NCBI RefSeq assembly: GCF_030145145.1
Contig: NZ_JAQYWD010000027.1
Span: 1 to 64,000, forward strand
DNA: 64,000 nt
Source: Desulfobacula sp.
GTDB taxonomy: Bacteria > Desulfobacterota > Desulfobacteria > Desulfobacterales > Desulfobacteraceae
Direction of reading: 5' to 3'
The notes beneath the pieces are model-generated. The model saw only the letters and a program-made list of their open reading frames with translations, did not search any database and was not told the origin of the DNA. Position numbers and translations under genes: made by a program. Of this stretch, positions 62,318 to 64,000 are shown piece after piece. Numbering within the stretch: the first letter of the stretch is position 1; every line of letters begins with the position of its first letter.

Positions 62318-62527
62318 ATGAATGAAGACCGCCTGGTGAAAATTGAAATAAAGATTGCCTTTCAGGAAAAGACCATCAAAGACCTGAACGATGTCCTTTA
62401 CGAACAGCAGCAGGAGATCGAAAGACTCGGTTTCATCGTTAATACCCTGGTCAAGCAGCTGAAAGCGGTCTCGGAATTCGTCCCGGGAAGTGCTGCACCG
62501 GCAGATGAACAGCCGCCCCATTACTAG
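62318..62527 (+). CDS. slyX: SlyX-family coiled-coil protein
   Basis: The ATG at 62318 gives 69 residues: a heptad-rich helix (RLVKIEIKIAFQEKTIKDLNDVLYEQQQEIERL), then a short Pro-rich end with PPHY, the conserved SlyX tail. GGAG at 62303-62306 supports this start over the TTG at 62276, which lies inside a palindrome edge. SlyX function is not well known. It converges on the ABC-F gene. Confidence 0.82.
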   Translation: MNEDRLVKIEIKIAFQEKTIKDLNDVLYEQQQEIERLGFIVNTLVKQLKAVSEFVPGSAAPADEQPPHY

Positions 62528-62542
62528 CCGCCAAAAAAATAA

Positions 62543-62568
62543 CCCCCTGGCGCCGGGTGTAATGGGGG
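62543..62568. terminator. Possible terminator between slyX and the ABC-F gene
   Basis: CCCCC at 62543-62547 can pair with GGGGG at 62564-62568. An A-rich run lies to the left and TTTAAAAA to the right, which would suit both convergent genes. The stem is short, so the call is weak. Confidence 0.3.
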
Positions 62569-62586
62569 GCCTTTAAAAATGTGGCT

Positions 62587-64000
62587 TTATGCTGCCGCCT
62601 TTTGGGCCAACATCTCCCGGATTTTAGCCACTTCCGTATTGGCCAGATATTCGTCAAAGCTCATGAGCTGATCAATGACGCCACCGGGGGTGATCTCGAT
62701 GATCCGGTTGACCACGGTATTCACGAACTCGTGGTCATGGGAGGTGAACAGGATCACCTCCGGGTATTTGACCAGGCTGTCATTTAAGGCGGTGATGGAT
62801 TCCAGGTCCAGGTGATTGGTGGGTTCATCCAGTATCAGGACATTGGATCCGGCCAGCATCATCCGGGAGAGCATGCAGCGGACCCGTTCCCCCCCCGACA
62901 GGATATTGATCTTTTTCAAGGCCTCTTCCCCGGAAAAGAGCATCCGCCCCAGGAAGGTCCGGGCAAAGCTTTCTCCTTCTTTGGGAGGCGCAAACTGCAG
63001 GAGCCAGTCGATGAGGTTTTGGTCACCAGTGAAAAACGCGCCGTGTTCTTTGGGAAAATAGGAATGGGAAATGGTGACGCCCCAATTAAAACTACCGCTG
63101 TCCGGTGCCATCTCTCCGGCCAGGATCTGGAAGAGGGTGGTCTTGGCCAGGCTGTTTGTACCCAAAAAGGCGATTTTATCCCCGTTGTTCACAACAAAAC
63201 TCACGTTGTTCAATACCTTTTCTCCATCAATGGTCTTGGTGAGTCCGTTGACTTCCAGGATGACATTGCCACAGGCACGTTCCGGCTGAAAGCTGATAAA
63301 AGGATATTTTCTGGAGGATACCGGCATGTCTTCAATGGTGAGTTTTTCCAGGAGTTTTTTCCGGGAGGTGGCCTGCTTGGATTTGGAGGCATTGGAACTG
63401 AACCGCTGGATAAAGGCCTTCAGGTCATTGGCCCGGTCCGTGGTTCGTTTGTTGTCCGCCTGTCGCTGCTTCAGGTTCAGTTGACTGGCCTGGTACCAGA
63501 AATCGTAGTTGCCTGCGTATACTGATATTTTGTTAAAGTCAATGTCAGCAATGTGGGTGCACACCTGGTTCATGAAATGGCGATCATGGGAGACCACAAT
63601 GACCGTGTTTTTGAACCGGTAGAGAAAGTCCTCCAGCCAGGCAATGGACCGGATGTCCAGGTTGTTGGTGGGCTCATCCAGCAGCAGGACGTCCGGGTTT
63701 CCGAACAGGGCCTGGGCAAGGAGGACCCGCACTTTTTCTCCGCCTTCCAGTTCCTTCATTCGCTTTCCGTGGGCGGCTTCGAAAATCCCCAGGCTGTTCA
63801 GGAGTACGCCGGCTTCCGACTCGGCTTCATAGCCGTTCATCTCCCCGAATTCGATTTCAAGCTCCCCGGATTTAATGCCGTCGGCCTCGGAGAAATCCGG
63901 TTTGGCATAAAGGGCATCCCGCTGGCGCATGGTATTGTACAGCTTTTCATGGCCCATGATCACCGTGTTTAAAACCGTGTCCTCGTCAAAGGCAAAGTGG
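62587..64000 (-). CDS. YbiT-type ABC-F ATPase, 5' end beyond the window
   Basis: The frame runs to the window edge, so the N-terminus and first Walker A are missing; the visible start HFAFDEDTVLNTVIMGHEKL is internal. ELEGGEKVRVLLAQALF and LLLDEPTNNLDIRS belong to the first ATPase domain. NASKSKQATSRKKLLEKL is the YbiT-type linker. LSGGERVRCMLSRMM and LILDEPTNHLDLES belong to the second. ABC-F proteins act on ribosomes, not in transport. The second Walker A reads GTNSLAKTT, lacking two of the usual glycines of GxNGxGKS. Confidence 0.88.
   Translation of the reverse strand, partial: HFAFDEDTVLNTVIMGHEKLYNTMRQRDALYAKPDFSEADGIKSGELEIEFGEMNGYEAESEAGVLLNSLGIFEAAHGKRMKELEGGEKVRVLLAQALFGNPDVLLLDEPTNNLDIRSIAWLEDFLYRFKNTVIVVSHDRHFMNQVCTHIADIDFNKISVYAGNYDFWYQASQLNLKQRQADNKRTTDRANDLKAFIQRFSSNASKSKQATSRKKLLEKLTIEDMPVSSRKYPFISFQPERACGNVILEVNGLTKTIDGEKVLNNVSFVVNNGDKIAFLGTNSLAKTTLFQILAGEMAPDSGSFNWGVTISHSYFPKEHGAFFTGDQNLIDWLLQFAPPKEGESFARTFLGRMLFSGEEALKKINILSGGERVRCMLSRMMLAGSNVLILDEPTNHLDLESITALNDSLVKYPEVILFTSHDHEFVNTVVNRIIEITPGGVIDQLMSFDEYLANTEVAKIREMLAQKAAA

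Noticed and set aside
1-64000. CRISPR arrays, tRNA or rRNA genes
   Set aside because: No run of regularly spaced direct repeats and no cloverleaf or rRNA-like sequence was noticed in the gaps. This is a by-eye reading, so a covariance-model scan could still find a small RNA.

Overview
The window looks like chromosome from a Desulfobacteraceae-type deltaproteobacterium (Desulfobacterota). This is inferred from the mix of genes: an unbroken tuf-S10-spc-alpha ribosomal cluster, a TRAP transporter of the 2-oxoacid type, a CobA-HemD fusion, SelA, GlnRS, CheD/HDOD and many c-di-GMP proteins, and Msh/type IV pilus-like assembly genes. No rRNA gene, tRNA gene or CRISPR array was seen, and the genus cannot be fixed from sequence alone.

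Layout. (1) Positions 1-13876, plus strand: the 3' end of tuf, then S10, L3, L4, L23, L2, S19, L22, S3, L16, L29, S17, L14, L24, L5, S14, S8, L6, L18, S5, L30, L15, SecY, IF-1, L36, S13, S11, S4, RpoA and L17. A terminator shared with the convergent downstream gene closes it. The adk and map genes often found between secY and infA are absent. (2) 13936-18404, minus: a GAF-GGDEF diguanylate cyclase and a dctPQM TRAP transporter. (3) 18808-29843: a plus-strand AI-2E-family membrane protein, then a long minus-strand series: ilvN, a CheD-HDOD fusion, selA, a TPR protein, gmhA, a protein with a deoxyhypusine-synthase-like fold, fmdB, hemC, cobA-hemD and moaA. (4) 30180-42652, plus: a regulatory block (GAF-GGDEF-EAL protein, PAS histidine kinase, receiver, STAS protein) running into a compact type IV pilus/MSHA-like machine (GspE/MshE ATPase with a predicted c-di-GMP-binding N-terminus, PilC, one major-type prepilin, PilM, PilN, PilO, PilP, secretin). 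Five perfect 8-bp repeats lie just upstream of the prepilin gene. (5) 42911-51111, plus: a tripartite RND efflux system followed by a Pat-like CoA-ligase/GNAT fusion that appears to lack the middle of its ATP-grasp domain. (6) 51452-64000: pyrF, lysC, tsaE, nnr, a GAF-PAS-GGDEF cyclase, ispF-cysS, an orphan prepilin-like protein, glnS, slyX and the 3' part of a YbiT-type ABC-F gene.

The most interesting unit is the 12.5-kb region 30180-42652. There a likely c-di-GMP phosphodiesterase, a kinase/receiver/STAS relay, a c-di-GMP-sensing assembly ATPase and an octanucleotide repeat before the pilin gene all converge on one surface apparatus. The window also holds several palindromic mobile or structured elements: two copies of a roughly 145-bp REPIN-like element in opposite orientation, a diverged third relative, a 182-bp inverted repeat before pyrF, and two smaller palindromes. 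Next to ilvN are the remains of a four-helix-bundle (S23-type) gene.
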